Assembly: GCA_963699525.1 (NCBI GenBank)
Contig: CAVOUI010000012.1
Span: forward strand, 372,001 to 436,000
DNA length: 64,000 nucleotides
Direction: 5' to 3'
Source of the DNA: SG8-41 sp963699525
GTDB taxonomy: Bacteria > Pseudomonadota > Gammaproteobacteria > Burkholderiales > SG8-41
The position numbers and the translations under genes are program-made. Positions 42,355-51,141 of this stretch are shown here, piece after piece. How positions within the stretch are numbered: the first letter of the stretch is position 1; every line of letters starts with the position of its first letter. The notes beneath the pieces are model-generated. The model had not been told where the DNA came from. It was given only the letters and a program-made list of their open reading frames with translations, and made no database searches.

Positions 42355-43545
42355 CTAGTGCAGCCGCTCGAAAACGGCGGCAATGCCCTGGCCGCCGCCG
42401 ATGCACATCGTCACCAGCGCGTACTTGCCGCCGATGCGCTTCAGTTCGTAGAGCGCCTTGACCGTGAGCACCGCACCGGTCGCGCCGATCGGGTGACCGA
42501 GGGCCACCGCGCCGCCGTTGGGGTTGGTCTTCTTGGGGTCGAGCTTGAGATCGCAGCTGACGGCGAGCGCCTGCACCGCGAACGCCTCGTTCGACTCGAT
42601 CACGTCCATCTGCTCGATCTTGAGCCCGGCCTTGGCGAGCGCCTTGGTCGACGCCGGCACCGGCCCGATGCCCATGATCTTCGGATCCACCCCCGCGATG
42701 CCGTAGGAGACGAGCCGCGCCATCGGCTTCAACCCTTTCTTCTCGGCGGCAGCGCGCTCCATCAGCACCACGGCGGCCGCCCCGTCGTTGATGCCCGAAG
42801 CGTTGCCCGCAGTGACCGAGCCATCTTTCTTGAAAGCGGCGCGCAGCTTGGCGAGGCCTTCCATGGTGGCGTCCGCGCGCGGATGCTCGTCGCGGTCGAA
42901 CACCGTCGTGCCCTTGCGCGTCTTCAGCTCGATCGGCAGGATCTGCTCCTTGAAATAGCCTTTCTCGATCGCGTGGATTGCGCGGCGGTGACTCTCAACC
43001 GCGAACTCGTCCTGCTGCTCGCGCGAGATCTTCCATTTCTCCGCGATGTTCTCGGCGGTGATGCCCATGTGCACGGTGTCGAAGGGATCGGTCAACGCCC
43101 CGACCATCATGTCGACCACGCTGCCGTCGCTCATGCGCTGGCCCCAGCGCAGGGTCGGCATCAGGTAGCCGCCGCGGCTCATCGACTCGGCGCCGCCGCC
43201 GACTGCGACATCGGCGTCGCCGAGCACGATCATCTGCGACGCGGAAACGATGGCCTGCAGCCCGCTGCCGCACAGGCGGTTGACGGTGAGCGCGGTCGAG
43301 TCCTGCGGCAATCCGCCTTTGAGCGCGGCCACACGGGAGAAATACATGTCCCGCGTCTCGGTGTGGATGACGTTGCCGATCACGCACGCTCCGACTTCCT
43401 TGGCATCCACTTTCGCCCGCTTGACGGCTTCGCCGATCACCTGCGCCGACAGCTCGGTCGGCGCCAGGTCTTTCAGCCCGCCGCCGTAATCTCCAATCGC
43501 CGTCCGCACGCCGGACAGCACCACCACCTCGCGCCCGCTTGCCAT
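42355..43545 (-). CDS. Acetyl-CoA C-acetyltransferase (thiolase)
   Basis: 396 residues, type II biosynthetic or degradative thiolase. The first catalytic Cys is in NRLCGSGLQAIVSASQ, the His in GGAVALGHPIGATGA, and the second Cys in VTMCIGGGQG. It condenses two acetyl-CoA to acetoacetyl-CoA, the first PHA step (PhaA/BktB), or runs backwards in degradation; no phaB or phaC is adjacent, so the direction is open. A PhaM-like gene exists 21 kb away. Confidence 0.93.
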   Translation of the reverse strand: MASGREVVVLSGVRTAIGDYGGGLKDLAPTELSAQVIGEAVKRAKVDAKEVGACVIGNVIHTETRDMYFSRVAALKGGLPQDSTALTVNRLCGSGLQAIVSASQMIVLGDADVAVGGGAESMSRGGYLMPTLRWGQRMSDGSVVDMMVGALTDPFDTVHMGITAENIAEKWKISREQQDEFAVESHRRAIHAIEKGYFKEQILPIELKTRKGTTVFDRDEHPRADATMEGLAKLRAAFKKDGSVTAGNASGINDGAAAVVLMERAAAEKKGLKPMARLVSYGIAGVDPKIMGIGPVPASTKALAKAGLKIEQMDVIESNEAFAVQALAVSCDLKLDPKKTNPNGGAVALGHPIGATGAVLTVKALYELKRIGGKYALVTMCIGGGQGIAAVFERLH

Positions 43546-43676
43546 GGTCCGCTCCTTAACTCTTTGAAATGAAATGATGTTCGTTGTTGACGCCGACAGG
43601 GAAAGCCGGGGCGTCAGGGAAGACGGAGTTTACGCCCCTAACTACGAGGTGTCGAGAAATGGTGCGGCACAACAAT

Positions 43677-43742
43677 CGTTGAACCGGAAGCTGCGCCCCG
43701 GTTCAACGCTGCGTATTCGAGCGGACAGCTGCACAGCCGCTC
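43677..43742. repeat. Dispersed palindrome, copy D, with second inverted repeat
   Basis: CGTTGAACCGG (43677-43687), middle AAGCTGCGCC, CCGGTTCAACG (43697-43707 region): perfect 11-bp arms. The middle pairs GC/GC around three bases. A second short repeat GAGCGG (43719-43724) / CCGCTC (43737-43742) follows. It lies 53 bp before the STY0301-type gene. Confidence 0.72.
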
Positions 43743-43760
43743 AATGTGCAGGGTAGTAAT

Positions 43761-44210
43761 ATGCCGCACATGCAAACACGGGTTGCCTGCCTTGCCGTTG
43801 CGGTTCTGGCATGGGCGTCGCCGGGAGCCGGCGCCCAGCCCCCTGCCCCCGGCAACTGCCCGCTGAAGATCGAGGTGGAGCAGCGACTCGCTTCGGTCCC
43901 CGAAGGCTGGGAAGGGGGGCTCGCGACAGTCACGGCCGCGCTCGCTTCCGTCGCGTTCTTCGACGGACCGCCAGCCGAGAAGGTCGCGCTCAAATTCGAC
44001 AGCGAGGACCGGCAAAAGCGGGACCGGATCGCATTCTGGAAATTTCCTCCCAGCGCGCGCGGCTACTGGATGTCGTGCAACTACGTGGGCACAACGGCCG
44101 TCATTTCGCGGCGCCTGCCGAATTCCGTCAAGTACTGCGCGGTCACCTACGAACGCAAAAGGTTCGGCGCGAGCGGCCAGCCGGCGGTCAAGTTCATCGA
44201 CTGCAGGTAA
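43761..44210 (+). CDS. STY0301-type secreted protein
   Basis: 149 residues. A signal peptide (QTRVACLAVAVLAWASPGAGA) is followed by a domain with CPLKIEVEQRLASVPEGWEG, LASVAFFDGPPAEKVAL, YWMSCNYVGTTAVISRRLP and YCAVTY, matching the STY0301 family. Four cysteines suggest two periplasmic disulfides. Function unknown. An ATG nine bases later is also possible. Confidence 0.78.
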   Translation: MPHMQTRVACLAVAVLAWASPGAGAQPPAPGNCPLKIEVEQRLASVPEGWEGGLATVTAALASVAFFDGPPAEKVALKFDSEDRQKRDRIAFWKFPPSARGYWMSCNYVGTTAVISRRLPNSVKYCAVTYERKRFGASGQPAVKFIDCR

Positions 44211-44236
44211 CCGGCCTCAAGCGTCGCGCCCGCTCC

Positions 44237-45862
44237 TCACGGCTTGGCGGGTGCCGTGCGCCGATAGAGCCGGAAGCGCTCGTCCTTTTCCCCCGGGCGC
44301 GCGCCTTCCCAGATCAGCTGCCACGTCCCGCCCAGCCCGAGGTCCTCCTTCGGCCTGGTTTGCACCAGCAGAAACTCGCAGGAGCGCCGGCGCGCGGGAA
44401 CTTCCTCGCGCTGCGAAACAATGCCCGCAAAGTAATGCAGCATCGCGCGCTGGGACTCGCCGAGGCCGCGGCTCGAAACGCAATCGTAACGCCCCGGCAG
44501 GGCCCGCTGCATGGGAACGAACACCGAGCGATAGCTCTTCACGTTGTCGGCCCAGCCGATAAAGAGCGTCGCCATCAGCGCCCACATGGTCGTGACGCCC
44601 GTGGCCCACACGACGACCGGCCGCACCGCGCTCCTGCGGAACAAGGCGAGCACGGCCAGCCAGAGCAGCGAGTAGGTGACGCCCAGGACGAACGGCAACC
44701 ACCGGAAGCCCGGCGTGTAGCCGGGCCGGATCCGGTGCAGGTGCGCGTGCAGCCGCGCGGGCACTCCCAGTTCGAGCCCGCTCCAGTAGAACCAGAACAC
44801 CACCACGAAGAAGGTGAAGGCCATGGCGCTGAACCAGTACCACGCGTTCACCGCGCCACGGCGCAGCGTCTCCGGCGCCCCCGCGGCGAGCAACGCCAGA
44901 GGCGGGAGCAGCGGCAGCGCGTAGAGCTCGCGCGCCTCGGATGACGCGGAGAGCACCCCGAGCGTGACGACGAAGCCCAGCACCGGCAGCACGACCGGCG
45001 GCCGAAGGAGGCCCGGGCCACGGGCGCGCCACAGCGTCCACAGCGCAAGCAGCCACGCCGGGAACGCGTACCAGGGCAGGATGCGGAGGTAATACAGGAT
45101 CCCGGTGCGCCCGGTAGCCTGCCGGCCGAAGTAGTACCAAAGGTTCTCGGTCCACCACCACCACCGGAACAGTTCCGGAGACTGCTGGTAGAGCAAGACC
45201 GGCCAGATCGCAAGCCACGGCGCGGCTGCGGCGCCGGCTACGGCGAGCGCGGCGCCATAGCCGCGGCTGCGCCAATCGCGGCCGAGCGCCGGCAGCAGCA
45301 GGGCGATCGCCCCCAGCACCGCCGGCGCGAGGAGGCCGTTGGCCAGGAATCCGACGCCGATGCCGGTGCCGATCCAGAAGCCGCCGAGCGCAGGCCGGCG
45401 CAGCGCGAGTGCAAAGCCGTAATAGGCCATGGCGAAACCCGCGAGGAGCGCGACGTCGGCGATCAACTGGTGGCCGCGCACGACGAAGCCGAAGCAGCCG
45501 AGCAGCAGCAGCGCCGACACCGCGCCGTAGCGCACGCCGTACAGCTCGCGGCCCGCCACCGCGGTGAAGGCGAAGATGGTCGCCATCCACGCCCCGGTTG
45601 CGAGCCGCGCCGCATCGTGCAGCGGCAAAGCAAACGAGAACAGCTTCGCGAACGCCGCCGCAGTGAGGTAGAACAGCGGCGGCTCCTCGAGGAACGGCTC
45701 CCCGGCGAGCGCGGGCACCACCCAGGAGCCGCCCCGCAGGAGTTCGTAGACGACGCCGAAGGTGTGGGCCTCGTCGGGCCTCCACGGGTCGCGGCCGATC
45801 AGGCCCGGGAGTATCCACGCGGCGCACAGCAGCGCCACCAGCACGCTGCGTTGCGACATCAT
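44237..45862 (-). CDS. ArnT-like membrane glycosyltransferase (GT83 family)
   Basis: 541 residues with about 12 membrane helices. The first periplasmic loop has GRDPWRPDEAHTFGVVYELL, the catalytic Asp-Glu motif of ArnT/PMT GT-C enzymes, followed by GEPFLEEPPLFYLTAAAFAK. These transfer a sugar from a polyprenyl-phosphate donor to lipid A or another acceptor. The soluble C-terminal domain is short. No arn operon is nearby, so donor and acceptor are unknown. Monocistronic, convergent with the STY0301-type gene. Confidence 0.85.
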   Translation of the reverse strand: MMSQRSVLVALLCAAWILPGLIGRDPWRPDEAHTFGVVYELLRGGSWVVPALAGEPFLEEPPLFYLTAAAFAKLFSFALPLHDAARLATGAWMATIFAFTAVAGRELYGVRYGAVSALLLLGCFGFVVRGHQLIADVALLAGFAMAYYGFALALRRPALGGFWIGTGIGVGFLANGLLAPAVLGAIALLLPALGRDWRSRGYGAALAVAGAAAAPWLAIWPVLLYQQSPELFRWWWWTENLWYYFGRQATGRTGILYYLRILPWYAFPAWLLALWTLWRARGPGLLRPPVVLPVLGFVVTLGVLSASSEARELYALPLLPPLALLAAGAPETLRRGAVNAWYWFSAMAFTFFVVVFWFYWSGLELGVPARLHAHLHRIRPGYTPGFRWLPFVLGVTYSLLWLAVLALFRRSAVRPVVVWATGVTTMWALMATLFIGWADNVKSYRSVFVPMQRALPGRYDCVSSRGLGESQRAMLHYFAGIVSQREEVPARRRSCEFLLVQTRPKEDLGLGGTWQLIWEGARPGEKDERFRLYRRTAPAKP

Positions 45863-45983
45863 TTCCAGAACGCCCGGTGATGAACTTGCATTCTTGTAAG
45901 ACCGGGATTATCGCACTTGCTGCCCGAAAAGCGTGGACCGCGAGTCGTCATTCGTAGATTGACCACGGCGATGCTCCGAGCTG

Positions 45984-45997
45984 CCGGCGCGCGCCGG
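45984..45997. repeat. 14-bp perfect GC palindrome in the ArnT/TRAP spacer
   Basis: CCGGCGCGCGCCGG is its own complement. The 381-bp non-coding gap 45863-46243 also repeats CGCGAGTCG (near 45939 and 46066) and contains GCTCCGA/TCGGAGC. This looks like degenerate repeated intergenic DNA. No gene is supported in it. Confidence 0.4.
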
Positions 45998-46103
45998 GAT
46001 CCTCGCGCCGGACCAGCGATCCCGACGTGCGTGTCGGCCGGGTTGCAGACCGGGTCGCGATGCGCGAGTCGGAGCGGACGGCGCACCACTGTCCTGCGCG
46101 CGC

Positions 46104-46118
46104 ATTTGACCGTCAAAT
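46104..46118. promoter_or_regulatory. Operator-like palindrome upstream of the TRAP genes
   Basis: ATTTGAC-C-GTCAAAT is a perfect 15-bp palindrome in an otherwise GC-rich spacer, 126 bp before the TRAP start. A possible promoter follows (TTGTTG, 18-bp spacer, TATTAC ending at 46201), and CGGTATTACCG (46193-46203) overlaps its -10. It is a candidate site for a transport regulator; no regulator gene is adjacent. Confidence 0.45.
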
Positions 46119-46243
46119 CATGCGGTTTTCCCGCGTACTGAATGTTGGGTGAAATATATCGGTCCGTGCGGTTGTTGCTTTCCGCGGCCATTCGGTATTA
46201 CCGTTGCCGGCGCTCCTGTTAATCCACCCGAGGGGGATCCGCC

Positions 46244-47343
46244 ATGCAAGCAAGAACCCGCAGAAACTTCCTGAAAGGCGGCGCAGTCGCCGCGACCGGC
46301 GCCGCGATCGCCGGCTTTCCGATGATCGCCCGCGCCCAGCAGACGTTCAGCTGGAAGATGACCAGCGCCTACCCCAAGGGCGCGCCGTTCTACATGGACG
46401 GACCGGGCAGCGCGACCGACCTCGCGAGGCGCATCGAGGCGATGTCGAACGGCCGCCTGAAGATCTCGGTCTACGGCGCGGGCGAGCTGATCCCGGCGCT
46501 CGAGGGCTTCGACGCGGTGCGCGCGGGCACGGTCGAGATGAACCACGCGAACAGCTATTTCTGGACCGGCAAGACCTTCGCCGCGCAGTACTTCACCGCT
46601 GTGCCCTTCGGCCTCAATTTCCAGGGCATGAACGGCTGGCTCTACGACGGGGGCGGCATCCCGCTCTGGCACGAGGTGTACGCGCCCGTTCGGCATGATT
46701 GCGTTCCCCTGCGGCAACACCGGCGTGCAGATGACCGGCTGGTTCAAGAAGGAGATCAATTCGGTGAAGGACTTCAACGGGCTCAAGATGCGCATCCCGG
46801 GGCTCGCCGGCAAGGTCTACGCGACGCTCGGCGTGGACGTGAAGCTGCTGCCCGGCGGCGAGATCTTCCCGGCGCTCGAGCGCGGCGTGATCGACGCCGC
46901 CGAGTTCGTCGGGCCGTACCAGGACCGGCGGCTCGGGCTGCAGAAGGCGGCGAAGTACTACTACACCACGGGCTGGCACGAGACCGCGACGGTGTCGGAG
47001 CTGCTCATCAACAAGGCCGCGTGGGACAAGCTGCCGAAGGACCTGCAGGCGATCGTCGAGAACGCCTGCGCCGCGTGCAACGTCATCAGCGAAGCGTGGT
47101 GCCAGCGCACCAACGCCGAGGCGATGGAGGACCTCATCAAGAACCAGGGCGTGATCGCGCGGCCGTTGCCCGACGCGGTGGTGAAGAGCCTGCGCGAGGC
47201 GACCAAGAAGGTGCTCGCCGAGGCCGTCGCCAAGGATCCGGTCACGAAGAAGGTGCACGATTCCTACATGGCCTTCAAGGCCAAGTACAGGAGCTGGGCC
47301 GGGCTACAGCGAGAAGGTCTACCACGACAAGATTCTCGCCTGA
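46244..47343 (+). pseudogene. TRAP transporter periplasmic receptor (DctP/TakP type), two frameshifts
   Basis: The N-terminus has a twin-arginine signal (TRRNFLKGGAVAATGAAIAG, ARA cleavage), so export is by Tat. The body FSWKMTSAYPKGAPFYMDGP, LLPGGEIFPALERGVIDAAE and KYYYTTGWHETATVSELLIN resembles TakP-like alpha-keto-acid receptors. Frame shifts occur at CCC 46685-46687 (one extra base; corrected reading YAPFGMIAFPCGNTG) and at GGG 47301-47303 (corrected reading AGYSEKVYHDKILA then stop at 47343). Both are homopolymers and the surrounding protein is undamaged, so errors are likely. First gene of dctPQM order. Confidence 0.82.
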
Positions 47344-47874
47344 TGGCCCGCAGGCAGGCGCGCGCGCCGTCGCGAGCGGCGTGCGCGCCGGCATCGAGCG
47401 CCTCGTCGACGTGGTGGGCGAGTGGCATCGTCGTGGCTCGCGCTCGTCATCGTCGCGCTGATGGCGACCAACGTCCTGCTGCGCTACCTCTTCCGCACGG
47501 GCTCGGTCTGGGCGCAGGAGCTCGAGTGGCACCTGCTGGTGCCGCTGGTGCTCTTCGGCATGTCGTACGCGCTGCGCCACGGCGACCACGTGCGCGTCGA
47601 CATCCTCTACGCGCGGTTCTCGCCCCGCGCGAAGCTCTACGTTGACCTGCTCTCCGCGCTGCTCTGCCTCGCGCTCTCGGTCATCGTCATCTGGCTCTCG
47701 CTCCATTACGTCCAGCAGTCCTATGTGATCAGCGAGCAGTCCCAGGACCCCGGCGGGCTGCCCTACCGCTTTCTCCTGAAAGCGCTCATCCCCGCCGGGT
47801 TCACGCTGCTCCTCGTGCAGAGCGTTGCGGTCGCACTCGGCTGCCTGGAGAAGCTCAAGGGACGCGGCCCGTGA
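47343..47874 (+). pseudogene. TRAP transporter small membrane subunit (DctQ), probable frameshifts near the start
   Basis: From about 47426 the frame is intact: SWLALVIVALMATNVLLRYL, GSVWAQELEWHLLVPLVLFG, RVDILYARFSPRAKLYVDLL and two further helices, the four-helix DctQ pattern. Upstream, the expected N-terminus (IERLVDVVGEW) is in a different frame from both the ATG at 47343 and the body. This implies one missing base near 47353-47368 (GC repeat) and one near 47424. If uncorrected, a GTG at 47422 would give a shortened 150-residue protein. Stop overlaps the dctM start (GTGA). Confidence 0.75.
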
Positions 47875-49197
47875 GCGGCACCGAGGTACTCGCGATCCTG
47901 ATGCTGGTCGCGTTCTTCGGCCTGCTGATGACCGGTGTGCCGGTCGCGATCACGCTCGCCACCGCGGGGTTCGTCTTCGGCTTCCTCGGCTTCGGCGCGA
48001 CGCTCTTCAACCTGCTGCCGGCGCGCATCTACGGCGTGGTGAGCAACTACCAGTGGCTCGCCATTCCGCTCTTCGTGTTCATGGGCGTCATGCTCGAGAA
48101 ATCGCGGCTCGCCGAGGATCTGCTCGACGTGGTGGGCCATCTCGCCGGCGGACTGAGGGGCGGGATGGCGCTCGGCATCATCGGCGTCGGCGTGCTGATG
48201 GGCGCGACCACCGGCATCGTCGGCGCGACCGTGATCACGCTGGGGCTGCTGACGCTGCCGACGCTCTCCGGCGCGGCTACGATCCGGGCGTCGCGTGCGG
48301 CGCGATCTGCGCCTCGGGCACGCTCGGCCAGATCATCCCGCCGAGCCTGATCCTGATCCTGCTCTCCGACATCCTGCAGCTCTCGGTGGGCACGCTGTTC
48401 GCCGCCGCGGTGATCCCGGGACTGCTGCTCGCCGCGCTCTACTGCGTCTACATCGTGATCCTCGGAGTCGTCCGCCCGGAGATGGTGCCGCCCGTGCCGC
48501 AGGACGAGCGCGACGCGCATGCCGCGCCGCGAGCTGTGGCTGCGGTTCTTCAAGGTGGTGCTGCCGCCGCTCGCCGCTCGTGCTCTCGGTGCTCGGCTCG
48601 ATCATCGCCGGCATCGCCGCGCCGACCGAGGCCGCCTCGATGGGGGCGCTGGGCTCGATTCTGGTCACCGCGTTCGCCGGGCGCATGTCGTTCCGGGTGC
48701 TCAGGGAAACCGTGCAGACCACGACGAAGATCACCGCGATGGTGATGTTCATCCTGATCTGCGCGCAGGTGTTCGCGCTCGCGTTCCGCGGCCTGCGGGG
48801 CGAGGATCTGATCCACGACCTGTTCGAGTTCCTGCCCGGCGGCGTGAACGCCGACATCTGGTTCCTGATGCTGCTGATCTTCGTGCTCGGCTTCTTCATC
48901 GAGTGGATCGAGATCAGCTACATCGCGGTGCCGCTGTTCCTGCCGGTGTTCGCGCAGCAGAACGTGGACCTGGTGTGGCTCGCGATGCTGATCTGCGTGA
49001 ATCTGCAGACCTCCTTCCTCACGCCGCCCTTCGGCTGGGCGCTGTTCTTCCTGCGCGGAGTGGCGCCGCCGCAGATCACGACGCGCCACATGTACGTGGG
49101 CGTGATCCCGTTCGTCGCGATGCAGATGCTCGGCGTCGTGCTGGTGTTCTTCTTCCCCCAGCTCGCCCTCTGGCTGCCTAAAGCCATCGGCTGGTAG
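47871..49197 (+). pseudogene. TRAP transporter large permease (DctM), three frameshifts
   Basis: The large multi-helix permease is spread over three frames. From GTG 47871: TEVLAILMLVAFFGLLMTGV to GATTGIVGATVITLGLLTLP. After about 48265: RRGYDPGVACGAICASGTLG and QIIPPSLILILLSDILQLSV. From about 48516: RRELWLRFFKVVLPPLA. From about 48575: LVLSVLGSIIAGIAAPTEAA, FIEWIEISYIAVPLFLPVF and LTPPFGWALFFLRGVAPPQI to the stop at 49197. All DctM signature segments are present once and in order, so corrected sequence would give about 442 residues. Decay would normally also show stops or lost motifs; none is seen. Confidence 0.78.
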
Positions 49198-49223
49198 CGC
49201 GGCGGGTCGCGTAGAATCGCGGC

Positions 49224-50822
49224 ATGATCCACCCGGTCCGCGGCACCCGCGGCATGGCGGTGGCGCCGAACGCGCTCGCCGCGCAGTCGGCGCTCGACGT
49301 ATTGCGCGAGGGCGGCAACGCGCTCGAGGCGATGATCGCCGCGGCGGCAACGATCGCGGTCGCCTACCCCCACATGAACTCGATCGGCGGGGATGCCTTC
49401 TGGCTGATCCACGTTCCCCGCCGCGCCCCGAGCGGTATCGACGCCTGCGGCGCGGCCGCGCGCGAGGCTTCCATCGAGTGGTATGCGGCGCGCGGCATCA
49501 CGCGCGCGATCCCCTTCCGCGGCGGGGTCGCGGCGAACACCGTTGCCGGGGCGGTATCGGGATGGGATCTCGCGTTCCGGCTATCGCGCAGGTGGGGAGG
49601 GCGGCTTCCGCTGAAGCGCCTGCTCGCCGACGCAATGCACTACGCGGAGCACGGCATCGCGGTTACGGCGAGTCAGTCCTCCGTGACCGCAGCCCGGCGC
49701 GGCGAGCTCGAGGCGCAGCCGGGCTTCAGGGAATCGTTCCTGGCCGGGGGCAGCGCGCCCGCCGCGGGCAGCCTCTTCCGGCAGCCGCGGCTTGCGCGCA
49801 CGCTCGACCGCCTCGCGCGCGCCGGGCTCGACGATTTCTACCGCGGCCGGCTCGCGGAGGCGATCGCGAGGGATCTCGCCGCGATCGGGAGCCCGCTGGC
49901 CGCGGGCGATCTCGCCCGCCACCGCGCGAAGCGGGTGACCCCGCTCGTGCTCGCGCACTCGCTCGGCGCGGTCTACAACCTGCCGCCGCCGACGCAGGGG
50001 TTGGTGTCGCTGCTCATCCTCGGCATGCTCGATCGGCTCGAGATTGGCGGCGCCGGCGCCCTCAGCGCGGACTACGTGCACCTGACGGTAGAGGCGACCA
50101 AGCGCGCGTTCGCCGTGCGCGACCACTGCCTGACCGATCCCGCTTACATGACGGTCGACCCGCAGGCGCTGCTCGCGCCGGGAAAGATTCGCCAGCTCGC
50201 GGAGAACGTCGATCGCGGCAGGGCGGCGCGCTGGGGCGCGGCAACCGGCCCTGCGGATACGGTCTGGCTCGGCGTCGCGGACGGAGCCGGGCGCATGGTC
50301 AGCACGATCCAGAGCCTCTACCACGAGTTCGGCGCCGGAGTGGTGCTGGAGGAGACCGGCATCAACTGGCAGAACCGCGGCTGCAGCTTTTCTCTCGATC
50401 CCGCGGCCTTGAACAGCTTGCGACCGGGACGCAAGCCCTTTCACACGCTCAATCCGGCGCTGGCAGCCCTGCGCGACGGGCGCACCCTCGTCTACGGCAC
50501 CATGGGCGGGGATGGCCAGCCGCAGACGCAGGCGGCGGTCTTCACGCGCATCGCGGTGTTCGGCATGGACCCGCAGCAGGCGGTCGCCGCTCCGCGCTGG
50601 TTGCTCGGGCGCACCTGGGGGCAGACGAGCGACTCGCTCAAGCTCGAGTCGCGCTTTTCCACCGGGGTGGTCTCCGACCTCGCCCGGCGCGGCCACGTGA
50701 TGGAAGTGCTCGGCGAATACGACGAGAGCATGGGGCACGCCGGCGCGATCGTGCGCCACGCGGACGGCGTGCTGGAGGGCGGGGCGGACCCGCGCTCGGA
50801 CGGCGCGGTCGCCGCTTACTGA
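49224..50822 (+). CDS. Gamma-glutamyltransferase-family protein
   Basis: 532 residues, Ntn-hydrolase of the GGT/acylase type. The N-terminus has RGMAVAPNALAAQSALDVLR and EGGNALEAMIAAAATIAVAY, then MNSIGGDAFWLIHV. The autoprocessing nucleophile Thr is in GPADTVWLGVADGAG, followed by MVSTIQSLYHEFGAGVV and GTMGGDGQPQTQAAVF. No signal peptide is visible, unlike classical periplasmic GGT, so it may act on imported gamma-glutamyl or acyl-amide compounds. It starts 27 bp after dctM and is probably cotranscribed, suggesting the TRAP system delivers its substrate or product. Confidence 0.86.
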   Translation: MIHPVRGTRGMAVAPNALAAQSALDVLREGGNALEAMIAAAATIAVAYPHMNSIGGDAFWLIHVPRRAPSGIDACGAAAREASIEWYAARGITRAIPFRGGVAANTVAGAVSGWDLAFRLSRRWGGRLPLKRLLADAMHYAEHGIAVTASQSSVTAARRGELEAQPGFRESFLAGGSAPAAGSLFRQPRLARTLDRLARAGLDDFYRGRLAEAIARDLAAIGSPLAAGDLARHRAKRVTPLVLAHSLGAVYNLPPPTQGLVSLLILGMLDRLEIGGAGALSADYVHLTVEATKRAFAVRDHCLTDPAYMTVDPQALLAPGKIRQLAENVDRGRAARWGAATGPADTVWLGVADGAGRMVSTIQSLYHEFGAGVVLEETGINWQNRGCSFSLDPAALNSLRPGRKPFHTLNPALAALRDGRTLVYGTMGGDGQPQTQAAVFTRIAVFGMDPQQAVAAPRWLLGRTWGQTSDSLKLESRFSTGVVSDLARRGHVMEVLGEYDESMGHAGAIVRHADGVLEGGADPRSDGAVAAY

Positions 50823-50829
50823 CCGCGGC

Positions 50830-51063
50830 TCAGGCCTGGGCGGACTTGGCCGGGGTCTTTCCGCCGCGGGCGTATTTCTGGCGGAATTTCTCGACGCGCC
50901 CTGCGGTATCCACGATCTTCTGCTTGCCGGTGTAGAACGGATGGCACTGCGAGCACACCTCGACGTGGAGGTCGCGCCCCATCGTCGAGCGCGTATCCCA
51001 CGTGTTGCCGCAGCTGCAGGTAACGGTGATGGTGCGGTATTCGGGATGGATCTTCGGTTTCAT
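50830..51063 (-). CDS. rpmE: 50S ribosomal protein L31 (zinc-binding form)
   Basis: 77 residues, MKPKIHPEYRTITVTCSCGN then CSQCHPFYTGKQKIVDTAGR. The CxC and CxxC pairs show the zinc-containing C+ type, normally replaced by a Cys-free paralogue under zinc limitation. A good sigma70 promoter lies 40-68 bp upstream. Monocistronic; convergent with the GGT gene. Confidence 0.96.
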   Translation of the reverse strand: MKPKIHPEYRTITVTCSCGNTWDTRSTMGRDLHVEVCSQCHPFYTGKQKIVDTAGRVEKFRQKYARGGKTPAKSAQA

Positions 51064-51102
51064 GCGGCCTCCGGGCCCATGGGCTCCGACAGAAAGGCGC
51101 GC

Positions 51103-51131
51103 ATTATCCGCAATTTGGGCGCCGCTGGCAA
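51103..51131 (-). promoter_or_regulatory. Sigma70 promoter for rpmE
   Basis: On the minus strand TTGCCA (51131-51126), a 17-bp spacer and GATAAT (51108-51103). The predicted start is near 51096, with a leader of about 33 nt. No Zur-like palindrome was recognised around it. Confidence 0.72.
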
Positions 51132-51141
51132 GCGGAGGCAG

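Noticed and set aside
45908..46141. Short open frames on both strands of the ArnT/TRAP spacer
   Set aside because: Translations are Arg/Gly/Ser-rich and overlap palindromic repeat DNA; more likely repeated non-coding sequence.
46244..47461. Single 405-codon reading frame as an alternative TRAP receptor
   Set aside because: Beyond about 46690 its translation loses all family resemblance, while the next frame continues the receptor; this is a frameshift product.
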